NCBI GenBank assembly: GCA_001816655.1
Contig: MHCP01000019.1
Span: 1 to 32,058 of the forward strand
Origin: Candidatus Woykebacteria bacterium RBG_13_40_15
Lineage (GTDB): Bacteria; Patescibacteria; Microgenomatia; Woykebacterales; RBG-16-39-9b
DNA: 32,058 nt
Direction of reading: 5' to 3'
Part shown: in pieces, positions 8,367 to 14,460 of the stretch
Numbering within the stretch: the first letter of the stretch is position 1
Layout of the letters: each line of letters starts with the position of its first letter
The notes under the pieces: model-generated
Databases searched by the model: none
The model's input: the letters and a program-made list of their open reading frames with translations, nothing else
Told to the model about the DNA's origin: nothing
Made by a program: the position numbers and the translations under genes

Positions 8367-9098
8367 ATGCTGTTCAATAACCCTGAAGCTTTAGACAGAA
8401 ATTCACACAAAACTCCCTCAAGCCTTCGTGATATTGTTCTTGGTGGGCAAGATGGAATCGTCAACACACTTGGAGTTTTGTTGGGTATTGCAATTGCCTC
8501 AAATGATCTAAGAATTATCTTTGCTGGAGGATTGGCAGCCGCTTTTGCTGAAAGTGTTTCTATGGCAGCTGTGGCATATACTTCAACTGTTGCCCAGCAC
8601 TCTCTTTATGAAGGGGAGCTTGCTAAAGAGAGAAGACACATAAAAGAGATTCCAGAAAAAGAGAGGGAAGAAATCAGAGAGTTTTTTAGACAAAAGGGTT
8701 TTTCCGGTAACTTGCTTGAGGATGCGGTAAAAACAGTAACTGCTCGAGAAGAAATTTGGCTGAAAGAAATGATGAAATTTGAGTTTGCCTTAGAACCTAT
8801 AGGCAAGAAGAAAGCAGTAATTAGTAGTGCTGTGGTTGGCCTGGCCGCAATTATCGGTTCCCTGCTCCCACTAATCCCATTTTTATTTGTTCCAATATCA
8901 AATATATCAATAATTGTTGCTATTTGGGCATCATTAGTAGTATCTGCCATCGCTTTATTTATAATTGGCGTTTATAAAGCCCAAACTACAATAGGCGATT
9001 GGAAAAAAAGCGGGCTAGAAATGGCTGCGATTGGCACACTTTCTGCATTGGTTGGATTCTTTATTGGTTACTTATTCAAGACTCCGGCGGTTTCTTAA
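8367..9098 (+). CDS. VIT1/CCC1-family iron (metal) transporter
   Basis: Membrane protein of 243 residues. The N-terminal block SLRDIVLGGQDGIVNTLGVLLGIA is the family signature, with an Asp inside the first helix. Two N-terminal helices are followed by a charged cytosolic domain (residues about 80-145) rich in glutamate (EREEIREFF, TAREEIWLKEMMKFEF), the metal-binding domain of VIT proteins, and then three helices to the C-terminus. The family exports or stores ferrous iron and manganese. It follows the Fe-S genes with a 15-nt gap, so it likely buffers iron for, or protects from excess iron during, cluster assembly. No Shine-Dalgarno is seen. Confidence 0.88.
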   Translation: MLFNNPEALDRNSHKTPSSLRDIVLGGQDGIVNTLGVLLGIAIASNDLRIIFAGGLAAAFAESVSMAAVAYTSTVAQHSLYEGELAKERRHIKEIPEKEREEIREFFRQKGFSGNLLEDAVKTVTAREEIWLKEMMKFEFALEPIGKKKAVISSAVVGLAAIIGSLLPLIPFLFVPISNISIIVAIWASLVVSAIALFIIGVYKAQTTIGDWKKSGLEMAAIGTLSALVGFFIGYLFKTPAVS

Positions 9099-9147
9099 TA
9101 TATAAATGTCGAATTATTTAATATCCCCCTTACTTTCAACCCGTTCC

Positions 9148-9176
9148 TTGACTTTTTTAAGCAGGCTGGTTACGAT
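9148..9176 (+). promoter_or_regulatory. Promoter for response regulator gene
   Basis: TTGACT at 9148-9153, 17-nt spacer, TACGAT at 9171-9176. ATG 9186 is 9 nt past the -10 box; AGAAGG just before the ATG could be part of a very short leader. Confidence 0.6.
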
Positions 9177-9185
9177 TAGAAGGTA

Positions 9186-9566
9186 ATGGCAAAAGAACGG
9201 AGGAAAATTCTTGTTGTGGATGATGAAGCGGCCATTCGCGAAATTTATAACAAGGAATTTAGCGAAGCGGGCTTTGATGTAGTGCTTGCTTCAGATGGGG
9301 AAGAGGGTCTGTTGAAAGCCGGGGAGGAGATACCCAGCCTAATCTTACTCGACATTATGCTTCCTAAAATGAGCGGTATTGATGTGCTGAAAGTCCTAAA
9401 GAAAAATTCTCTAACCAAAGATATCCCAGTTCTTCTTCTTACAAATCTTGGCGAAGAAACAATTATTAAAGAAGGGTTTAGCCTCGGGGCCAATGGGTAT
9501 TTGCTCAAAGTTTCTTATACACCAGCCCAAGTAATTGAAGAGTGCCGCAAATTTTTATCAAAATAA
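9186..9566 (+). CDS. Stand-alone response regulator receiver protein
   Basis: A CheY-like receiver domain of 126 residues without any output domain. Acidic pocket Asp12/Asp13 (VVDDEAA), phosphoacceptor Asp56 (LLDIMLP), Thr86 (LLTNLGE) and Lys108 (YLLKVSYTP) are all present, so it should be phosphorylatable. No histidine kinase lies nearby. The downstream partner is unknown; such orphan receivers are common in small genomes. It has its own promoter and is followed by a 58-nt gap before sufT. Confidence 0.9.
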   Translation: MAKERRKILVVDDEAAIREIYNKEFSEAGFDVVLASDGEEGLLKAGEEIPSLILLDIMLPKMSGIDVLKVLKKNSLTKDIPVLLLTNLGEETIIKEGFSLGANGYLLKVSYTPAQVIEECRKFLSK

Positions 9567-9624
9567 GCCTCCTCCAGATTGATAGTTTAAAATCAAACCA
9601 ATTTAGTTATAATGTTAAATATAA

Positions 9625-9930
9625 ATGCTCTCAAAAAACCTAGTTACAAAGAAATTAGGGCAAGTTTTAGATCCGGAGCTTGGTATCAGTATCATAGATC
9701 TTGGTTTGATTTACGATGTGAAAATTAAAAAAAATGATGTGTCTCTTTTAATGACCCTTACATTTCCAGGCTGCCCACTATACACAGCTATCCAAAAAGA
9801 AATTGAAAGTAAACTGAAGGAACTTGATGGGATAGGAAGAATTAATATAAGAATCACGTTTGATCCGCCCTGGGAGCCGTCCAAGATTAGTGAAAAAGCA
9901 AAGGCAAAATTAGGTATAATTAGTTATTAA
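9625..9930 (+). CDS. SufT / MIP18-family (DUF59) Fe-S maturation protein
   Basis: A 101-residue DUF59 protein. The family block LDPELGISIIDLGLIYDVKI and the conserved cysteine in LTFPGCPLY (about residue 51) are clear; the C-terminal DPPWEPSKIS motif is also typical. SufT-like proteins help load or transfer Fe-S clusters to target proteins. Its position near sufCBSU, after the iron transporter and receiver gene, fits that role. The -10 box TATAAT (9608-9613) is 11 nt before the ATG. The next gene starts after 6 nt. Confidence 0.85.
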   Translation: MLSKNLVTKKLGQVLDPELGISIIDLGLIYDVKIKKNDVSLLMTLTFPGCPLYTAIQKEIESKLKELDGIGRINIRITFDPPWEPSKISEKAKAKLGIISY

Positions 9931-9936
9931 AGGCTT

Positions 9937-10917
9937 ATGTCGGTTAACTTTATTGACATTGTTGTTCTTTTTTTCGCACTATATTTTGTCTGGCAGGGTT
10001 ACCACACTGGTTTTATTGGCGGTATTCTGAATATCGTTAGTACAATTGCCTCTTTTACCGCCGCAATCATTTTCTACCCCCCTTTAGCTAGCTTTTTAGG
10101 AAAAACCTTTAACTGGAGCGATAATCTTTCACTGGTCATTTCATTTTTTAGTATCTTAATATTTTTTGAAGTAATTTTAGGTTTTTTGCTCAACCGTCTT
10201 TACGCCTTCGTGGCTCCTGTGTATAAAAAAATCCAAAATTTCATTTTAGCGGATAAAATTTTAGGTGTTTTCCCTTCATTATTGACAGGACTATTTTTAG
10301 TAAGCCTATTTTTATTGCTACCGCTTATTTTGCCTGTTAAAGAGACCGTAAAAGAACCTATATCCAAATCTTGGTGGGGGAAAAATGTCTTAGTGGGGCT
10401 TTTGCAGTACCAACCTCAGATCGAGACTGTTTTAAATAGGCTGCCTTACAAAAATTTAGCCTATCTGATTACACCTCAACCACTTAGCAAAGAATCGATA
10501 AAACTGGATTTTCCTAAAGAAATAAAGCTTACTCCCGATCCCGCCAACGAGAAAGTTATGTTTGATTTGGTAAATAAAGAAAGAGCTAACAGTGGGATAA
10601 AAACCTTAGTTTGGAGTGATGCTTTGATGGATGTAGCAAGAGCCCACTGTTTGGATATGTTTAGCCGGGGGTATTTTTCGCATTACACCCCTGAAGGATT
10701 GTCACCATTTGATCGGATGGATAAAGCCGGCATTACTTATACCGCGGCCGGAGAAAATCTAGCTTATGCCCCAAATGTTGAGATTGCACATCAGGGTCTG
10801 ATGAATTCTCCGGGGCATAAAGCGAATATTTTAAGGGTGGAATTTGGCCATCTTGGCGTTGGAGTAATTGATGGTGGTATAAACGGCAAAATGTTCTGCC
10901 AAGAGTTCACTAATTAA
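9937..10917 (+). CDS. CvpA-like membrane domain fused to CAP (SCP/PR-1) domain
   Basis: A 326-residue fusion. Residues 1 to about 135 hold four hydrophobic helices opening with FIDIVVLFFALYFVWQGYHTGF, matching the CvpA (colicin V production) family. After a linker, residues about 204-326 form a CAP domain as in YkwD: NKERANSGIKTLVWSD, ARAHCLDMFSRGYFSHY, GENLAYAP and NSPGHKANIL blocks, with the cavity histidines in AHCLDM and the FSHY block. The CAP domain would sit outside the cell, tethered by the CvpA part. CAP functions vary (wall or lipid binding, proteolysis), so the activity is not predicted. Same domain pair is familiar from Gram-positive-like genomes. Confidence 0.85.
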   Translation: MSVNFIDIVVLFFALYFVWQGYHTGFIGGILNIVSTIASFTAAIIFYPPLASFLGKTFNWSDNLSLVISFFSILIFFEVILGFLLNRLYAFVAPVYKKIQNFILADKILGVFPSLLTGLFLVSLFLLLPLILPVKETVKEPISKSWWGKNVLVGLLQYQPQIETVLNRLPYKNLAYLITPQPLSKESIKLDFPKEIKLTPDPANEKVMFDLVNKERANSGIKTLVWSDALMDVARAHCLDMFSRGYFSHYTPEGLSPFDRMDKAGITYTAAGENLAYAPNVEIAHQGLMNSPGHKANILRVEFGHLGVGVIDGGINGKMFCQEFTN

Positions 10918-10984
10918 AACACCCCTCAATTTATAAAATTACTGATCCAGCAGTATTACCGGCCCTTGTTTATTGCTATTTCCC

Positions 10985-11132
10985 CAAAAATATGCCACTG
11001 TGGACTTGAATAGGAGGTTTTATGGAGCGAGCCCCTCCGATATGAGCCTGCAGGAGCAGCGCCAAGAGTGATTGTCCTCAATTACTCTTGGCTGAAGTTA
11101 TCAACAAACCCAAAGCCAACTTTGGGTTTTTT
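10985..11132 (+). ncRNA. Candidate structured RNA ending in an intrinsic terminator
   Basis: Intergenic sequence with successive hairpins. AGGAGG (about 11011) can pair with CCTCC at about 11035; a hairpin CCAAGAGT/ACTCTTGG follows at about 11061-11090 with a further G-U-containing extension; then comes a terminator at 11106-11132. The AGGAGG precedes a 7-codon frame (MERAPPI), so it might instead be a translated leader whose Shine-Dalgarno is hidden. It matches no RNA family I recognise. Confidence 0.4.
11106..11132 (+). terminator. Rho-independent terminator
   Basis: AAACCCAAAG (11106-11115), 4-nt loop, CTTTGGGTTT (11120-11129), then a T-run to 11132. Ten-bp stem on the plus strand, converging with the minus-strand tRNA transcript. 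Confidence 0.85.
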
Positions 11133-11203
11133 ATGTTTAAGTTTTTAACTTGCTTTACTTGTAGAGTCGTCAGTAATCTGCCAGTTAAGGCATCGGTGGC
11201 TAC

Positions 11204-11240
11204 GCCCACCACCCTTCGCACAAGGCTTCGGGTGGTGGGC
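11204..11240. repeat. 11-bp inverted repeat overlapping the tRNA 3' end
   Basis: GCCCACCACCC at 11204-11214 and GGGTGGTGGGC at 11230-11240 are perfect complements around a 15-nt loop. The right arm contains the encoded CCA and the last acceptor bases of the minus-strand tRNA (11233-11458), so the hairpin competes with the acceptor stem. It may act as a processing or termination signal. Confidence 0.65.
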
Positions 11241-11458
11241 GCGGATGGATTCGAACCATCGACCCCGTCTTTACCCCGATTTGATCGGGGCGCGAACTTT
11301 GCACCAAAGTAATCTAGTCAATAAAGACCCTGGTGGGCACACTTGGATTCGAACCAAGGACCCCCACTTTATAAGAGTGATGCTCTACCGCTGAGCTATG
11401 TGCCCAGCTTTGTCAAAGTTCGCTAAAGAGACGTGCTCTACCACTGAGCTACGCGCCC
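11233..11458 (-). tRNA. Interrupted tRNA, probably tRNA-Lys(UUU), with a 151-nt insertion holding another tRNA
   Basis: On the minus strand, 11458-11425 reads as a perfect 5' tRNA half: acceptor GGGCGCG, D arm GCTC/GAGC, anticodon stem CGTCT, loop start CTTT. The 3' half is 11273-11233: loop end TAA, stem AGACG, variable GGGTC, T arm GATGG-TTCGAAT-CCATC, acceptor CGCGCCC, A, encoded CCA. Acceptor and anticodon stems pair perfectly across the gap. Joining as CTTT + TAA gives the loop CTTTTAA, anticodon TTT; other joints would give other anticodons, so lysine is tentative. The intervening 11274-11424 contains a complete tRNA-Ile. A 10-bp helix (11414-11423 with 11292-11301) brackets the inner tRNA, and a 7-bp hairpin (11274-11290) abuts the 3' exon. 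A promoter precedes the 5' half. Confidence 0.7.
11331..11405 (-). tRNA. tRNA-Ile(UAU), nested inside the interrupted tRNA
   Basis: Complete cloverleaf on the minus strand: acceptor GGGCACA/TGTGCCC, D arm GCTC-AGCGGTA-GAGC, anticodon stem TCACT/AGTGG with one G-U pair, loop CTTATAA (anticodon TAT), variable GGGTC, T arm CTTGG-TTCGAAT-CCAAG, discriminator A and encoded CCA. UAU reads AUA, which most bacteria decode with a lysidine-modified CAU tRNA. It lies only 19 nt after the 5' half of the outer tRNA and has no promoter of its own, so it must come from the same transcript. Confidence 0.88.
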
Positions 11459-11474
11459 AATCTAACGATCACAT

Positions 11475-11503
11475 ATTCTAGCAAAAAATTAGCTTTTGTT
11501 CAA
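11475..11503 (-). promoter_or_regulatory. Promoter for the nested tRNA transcript
   Basis: On the minus strand: TTGAAC (11503-11498), 17-nt spacer, TAGAAT (11480-11475). The predicted start is about 10 nt before the outer tRNA 5' end at 11458. Confidence 0.65.
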
Positions 11504-11539
11504 TTTTCTCAGTATTAATTTAAATATACAGTTTTTTGG

Positions 11540-11584
11540 TATAATCGGAAAGATTACATCTCGCGTTTATTTCTCTAGCGAGAT
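11540..11584 (+). promoter_or_regulatory. Extended -10 promoter and leader hairpin
   Basis: TGG-TATAAT (TATAAT 11540-11545) is an extended -10 box. The leader holds a perfect 7-bp hairpin ATCTCGC (11558-11564) / GCGAGAT (11578-11584) that ends 14 nt before the ATG at 11599. Unlike most genes here, this one has a real leader, so the hairpin may regulate it. Confidence 0.55.
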
Positions 11585-11598
11585 ATAATTGGAAAGCG

Positions 11599-12009
11599 AT
11601 GAAACTTCTTTACGCTTTGCTTTGTGACAATGCTTTTTTGTCCATCGATAAGAAAGTAAATATAATTGGGGTTTTTGAAACTATTGGGGCCTCTAAATTT
11701 CCAATAACTCACCCCAAGTTTGTTATCGTGGGTTCAATAGCTCCTGATAAGCGTAAATTCAAGATGAGTTTGAATATTGTCTCCGAAAAAAGCAAGGAAG
11801 CAATATTGGGAAATCTTCAGGAACGTGAGGTAAGCTTGCCCGAAGAAAGTAAAGATCAAAATTTCAATTTTATAATTGAAGTTGTCAACGCAAGCTTCAA
11901 TGAGCCAGGAATCTACAAAGTTGAAATTTCAATTGATGATAAAGTAGTAGGAGAAATACCGTTTAAATTAGTTGAAGGAAGTTTAAGTTCTGTTGGGTCT
12001 CCCTCTTAA
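11599..12009 (+). CDS. DUF6941-like protein of unknown function
   Basis: A 136-residue cytosolic protein, predicted mostly beta, starting MKLLYALLCDNAFLSIDKKVN, with the block VNIIGVFETI and a C-terminal GIYKVEISIDDKVVGEIPF strand pair. The layout matches a family of small uncharacterised proteins (DUF6941) seen in several bacterial lineages; I recall the family by its N-terminal pattern, so treat this as moderate. No catalytic motif is visible. The gene has an extended -10 promoter and a 7-bp leader hairpin, and converges with the integrase gene, sharing its last four bases (stop TAA at 12007-12009). Confidence 0.6.
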   Translation: MKLLYALLCDNAFLSIDKKVNIIGVFETIGASKFPITHPKFVIVGSIAPDKRKFKMSLNIVSEKSKEAILGNLQEREVSLPEESKDQNFNFIIEVVNASFNEPGIYKVEISIDDKVVGEIPFKLVEGSLSSVGSPS

Positions 12010-12878
12010 AGCTCGCCAATCTTTATTGGTTCTTCCATTCTTCCTTGTATTAGATTTAAGTATTTTTCTGTAGTTGCTAGACGTTTGTGGCCGGCAAGTT
12101 TTGATACTAAAACTAAAGATGTTCCGGCCATCAGGTGATGGGCGACAAATGTGTGGCGAAGATCATTTACTTTAGCATTGCGTATTCCAGCCAGTTTAAA
12201 GTAGCGGTCAATTGCAGTTCTAATGTTTCTTACCAGAAGAGGTTTTCCGGTCTTTGTAATGAATAATGTTTCATTTTTACTTTCAGGACGGACATCCAGA
12301 TATTTTTTCAAAGAGGCTTCTGCGGCCTTGTTCAAAGGAACAGTTCTTTCAGGGTAGCTTTCACCAGCTGGGACATGCACTTCCCCTAGCTTGTTACTAG
12401 TACTAAAGTTTATATCCGCTAATTGCAATCGTGCCAGCTCACCAATTCGTATTCCCGTTTGAAGCAATAATTCTATAATTGCACCCATGCGAAAGTCCCC
12501 TCGAGCAGCGTCTCGGAGTGCTCGGTACTCTGTTTTTGATAAAATTCGAGGGGGTTTCATTTCAAACTTGGGGTGTTCAAGTAGAGAAGCGGGGTCGTCA
12601 GTAATGTAATCATTAATTTTCAAAAATCTAAAGAAAGTTTTTGTGGAATTTGTTTTTCTTGAAATACTCTTTGGGGTATAGCCTTCTTTTGAAAGCTTGG
12701 CCATAAAAGCCTGTAAGTCTTTAGTAGAAATGTCTTGAATACTTACCTTGTTCAATTGAGCCAAAAAGTCTCTTAGTTGCTCAATATCCTTACCATACGC
12801 TAAAACAGTCGCACTACTGCGGCCTTGACTTTTCAGGTGATCAATAAATTTTCCGTGGGCTTCATGAATTTTTGACAT
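12006..12878 (-). CDS. Tyrosine recombinase / integrase
   Basis: A 290-residue phage-integrase-family recombinase. The N-terminal SAM-like core-binding domain covers residues about 6-95 and the catalytic domain about 112-290. Catalytic residues: Arg144 (TGIRIGELA), Arg241 in NDLRHTF, His264 (LAGHKR) and nucleophile Tyr273 (TTEKYL). The first residue of the usual HxxR box is Asn238 instead of His, a tolerated but uncommon change that may lower activity. Composition is like the surrounding genes, so it is a long-term resident. Length and lack of extra domains suit a Xer-like role, but the better Xer candidate in this window is 19013-19903. It has its own promoter. Confidence 0.85.
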   Translation of the reverse strand: MSKIHEAHGKFIDHLKSQGRSSATVLAYGKDIEQLRDFLAQLNKVSIQDISTKDLQAFMAKLSKEGYTPKSISRKTNSTKTFFRFLKINDYITDDPASLLEHPKFEMKPPRILSKTEYRALRDAARGDFRMGAIIELLLQTGIRIGELARLQLADINFSTSNKLGEVHVPAGESYPERTVPLNKAAEASLKKYLDVRPESKNETLFITKTGKPLLVRNIRTAIDRYFKLAGIRNAKVNDLRHTFVAHHLMAGTSLVLVSKLAGHKRLATTEKYLNLIQGRMEEPIKIGEL

Positions 12879-12890
12879 AGTATTATTGAA

Positions 12891-12919
12891 ATTTTAACAC
12901 CAAAAAGGTACTAAGTCAA
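12891..12919 (-). promoter_or_regulatory. Promoter for minus-strand integrase
   Basis: On the minus strand: TTGACT (12919-12914), 17-nt spacer, TAAAAT (12896-12891), 12 nt before the ATG ending at 12878. Confidence 0.6.
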
Positions 12920-12951
12920 TAGACTATGGGTTAGGTAAATTTTCGGGTCTG

Positions 12952-12981
12952 TTGGGCAAACTGGCTAGGTTGGGATATAAT
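12952..12981 (+). promoter_or_regulatory. Promoter for FtsB/DivIC-like gene
   Basis: TTGGGC (12952-12957), 18-nt spacer, TATAAT (12976-12981); the ATG at 12992 is 10 nt downstream. Confidence 0.6.
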
Positions 12982-12991
12982 TAAATAAGTT

Positions 12992-13321
12992 ATGAGATTA
13001 ATAATTCAATTATTAATTATTTTGTTATTAAGTACGGTGACTCTTGCTTTGAGTAAAGATGTTTACACCCAGTTTAAAAAGTTTAGAGAGATTTCAAATA
13101 TTGAGAATAAAGTTCAAAAATCTGCCGAGGAAAATAAAGAGCTGGAAGAAAAATTAGAAGAGTCGAAATCGGAGTTTTCCTTAGAAAAAGAAGCACGAAG
13201 TAAACTGGGCTATCAAAAGAGAGGCGAAGTGCTGTATGTCGTTGATCTTGGAGGAGCAGATAAAGAAACTACTAAGAAAAAAGAGAATTGGCAGAAGTGG
13301 TTAGACCTTTTTCTTCACTGA
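12992..13321 (+). CDS. FtsB/DivIC-like septum formation protein
   Basis: A 109-residue bitopic protein: N-terminal membrane helix (residues 2-19, LIIQLLIILLLSTVTLAL), then a coiled coil rich in Glu and Lys (about 29-66) and a short C-terminal region, ARSKLGYQKRGEVLYVVDL. The last block matches the conserved EARSxLGYxxxGE motif of FtsB/DivIC proteins, which link FtsL and FtsQ/DivIB at the division septum. Length is typical. It carries its own leaderless-type promoter and converges with the 13325-13801 gene, 3 nt apart. Confidence 0.8.
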   Translation: MRLIIQLLIILLLSTVTLALSKDVYTQFKKFREISNIENKVQKSAEENKELEEKLEESKSEFSLEKEARSKLGYQKRGEVLYVVDLGGADKETTKKKENWQKWLDLFLH

Positions 13322-13324
13322 CCG

Positions 13325-13801
13325 CTATTTAAGAAATGCAGTGGAGGAAGTTTCTTTTAAGGTTATTTCAAGACTGTAATTTATTGTCGAGCTACCATTA
13401 TTTCTAATCGATAGTCGATATGTTCCAGTTTTAGCCCTACTTAGTAAAATGGTATTTTCGGAGCTTAGTTTTGTAAAATCAAAAACCTCAACGGTTTTAT
13501 CTGGGTGATAAACCCAAATTGAAATTTTTGATTCCGGTTGCCAACTAGGTTTGATAAATAGATTACTAATACCACCTTTTTGATAATTAAACTCGTAGGC
13601 TTTAGAGAAATTGGGTTTAATTCTTCCAGAGAACTTTATACCTCCTTGATCGAGACTTTCAAAACCTCCAACTAATAACTTAAGAGACACAAGAAGTATG
13701 AGAACCGATGTTACTAAAATTGGAAAAATTATATAAAGATATTGAGAACCTGAGAGTTTACGGGTTTCTTTGTATACACGACTTAAGACACGTCTAATCA
13801 T
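13325..13801 (-). CDS. Single-pass membrane protein with extracytoplasmic beta domain
   Basis: Not recognised. The 158-residue form begins MIRRVLSRVYKETRK, a strongly basic cytosolic tail, followed by a membrane helix (LYIIFPILVTSVLILLVSL) and about 105 residues predicted as beta strands (GISNLFIKPSW, SKISIWVYHPD, GTYRLSIRNNGSSTINYSLEI), reminiscent of an Ig-like or C2-like fold. The open frame extends to 13837 (TTG), but those 12 codons coincide with TTGACT-17-TACGAT, a promoter whose -10 box ends 7 nt before the ATG at 13801, so the shorter form is preferred. No close paralogue in the window. Confidence 0.65.
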   Translation of the reverse strand: MIRRVLSRVYKETRKLSGSQYLYIIFPILVTSVLILLVSLKLLVGGFESLDQGGIKFSGRIKPNFSKAYEFNYQKGGISNLFIKPSWQPESKISIWVYHPDKTVEVFDFTKLSSENTILLSRAKTGTYRLSIRNNGSSTINYSLEITLKETSSTAFLK

Positions 13802-13808
13802 TAATTTT

Positions 13809-13837
13809 ATCGTAGTATCATTTTGGCTATTAGTCAA
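13809..13837 (-). promoter_or_regulatory. Promoter for 13325-13801 gene
   Basis: On the minus strand: TTGACT (13837-13832), 17-nt spacer, TACGAT (13814-13809). It is divergent from the initiator tRNA promoter 19 nt away. Confidence 0.65.
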
Positions 13838-13855
13838 ATAAATCTACTACTCCAG

Positions 13856-13884
13856 TTGACTATAGTTACAAAGTTTGGTAATAT
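13856..13884 (+). promoter_or_regulatory. Promoter for initiator tRNA
   Basis: TTGACT (13856-13861), 17-nt spacer, TAATAT (13879-13884); the tRNA 5' end is at 13900. Confidence 0.7.
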
Positions 13885-13899
13885 GATTAAGCTAAACGA

Positions 13900-13974
13900 C
13901 GCGGGTGGGGGGTATAGAATCCCGCGAGGCTCATAATCTCGCTTAAGCCGGTGCGAATCCGGCACCCGCAACCA
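13900..13974 (+). tRNA. Initiator-type tRNA-fMet(CAU) with unusual D and T loops
   Basis: Acceptor CGCGGGT pairs with ACCCGCA except for C1 against A72, the bacterial initiator hallmark. Discriminator A and CCA are encoded. Anticodon arm CGAGG-CTCATAA-TCTCG gives CAT. T stem GCCGG/CCGGC is perfect, but the T loop is TGCGAAT instead of TTCGAAT, and the D region (GGGGGG, TATAGAAT, CCCG) has a short stem and no GG pair in its loop. The anticodon stem also lacks the three consecutive G-C pairs usual in initiators. A consensus promoter and a terminator bracket it as a single-gene transcript, which argues against a dead copy. Confidence 0.8.
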
Positions 13975-13976
13975 TC

Positions 13977-14014
13977 ACAAACCCTTGCTGTAAAGGCCGG
14001 GGTTTGTGCGTTTT
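13977..14014 (+). terminator. Terminator after initiator tRNA
   Basis: ACAAACCC (13977-13984) pairs with GGGTTTGT (14000-14007), followed by GCGTTTT. Eight-bp stem, 15-nt loop with internal pairing, short T-run. Confidence 0.65.
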
Positions 14015-14046
14015 AAGGTAAAACCCCTTTGTGTTAAAATCCAAAT

Positions 14047-14460
14047 GTGGAATTTATTGACGTTTCAGCTGCAATTATATTTTCAGGAAATAAAGTTCTA
14101 ATTGCCCAGAGAAATAGGAAAAGTTTTATGGGTGGGAAATGGGAATTTCCCGGAGGTAAGGTCGAAAAAGGCGAGACTGGGGAAGAATGTTTAAAAAGAG
14201 AAATTTTTGAGGAATTCAGGGTCGAAATAAAGGTAGGTAAGCTACTTACTAAAGTGGAATATGAGTATGACGGTGTAATGAATGTAAGATTGAACCCATA
14301 TTTTTGTAAGATAAATAAAGGGACCCTAAAGGTTTTAGAGCATGAAAATGTAGCTTGGGTTTTGCCAAACCAACTTAAGAATTATGATTTGGTACCTGCC
14401 GATAAGGAAATAACTGCGATCCTTCTAAAGACATCGAAGGATTTACAAATTAGCGACTAA
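14047..14460 (+). CDS. Nudix hydrolase, MutT-like
   Basis: A 137-residue Nudix-fold pyrophosphohydrolase, likely for oxidised or other nucleoside triphosphates. The Nudix box is GGKVEKGETGEECLKREIFE plus EFRVEI at about residues 38-63; the metal-binding REIFEE core is intact, but the glycine of the usual EExGU end is Arg. MGGKWEFPGG before the box is typical of MutT. GTG is taken as start because the extended -10 TG-TTAAAAT (TAAAAT 14035-14040) lies 6 nt upstream and there is no internal ATG near. Given MutM in the same window, an 8-oxoguanine defence role is plausible but not shown. Confidence 0.85.
   Translation: MEFIDVSAAIIFSGNKVLIAQRNRKSFMGGKWEFPGGKVEKGETGEECLKREIFEEFRVEIKVGKLLTKVEYEYDGVMNVRLNPYFCKINKGTLKVLEHENVAWVLPNQLKNYDLVPADKEITAILLKTSKDLQISD

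Noticed and set aside
10980..11060. Cobalamin riboswitch
   Set aside because: GCCACTGT is present, but the B12-box and other core elements are not in the right order.
11088..11312. 74-codon plus-strand open frame
   Set aside because: It runs through the terminator and antisense to the tRNA 3' half; a chance frame of a kind often mis-annotated.
11274..11424. Ordinary group I intron in a tRNA
   Set aside because: The joint (U before, G at the end) would fit, but only 76 nt remain once the inner tRNA is removed, too few for a group I core, and no P3-P8 core was recognised.
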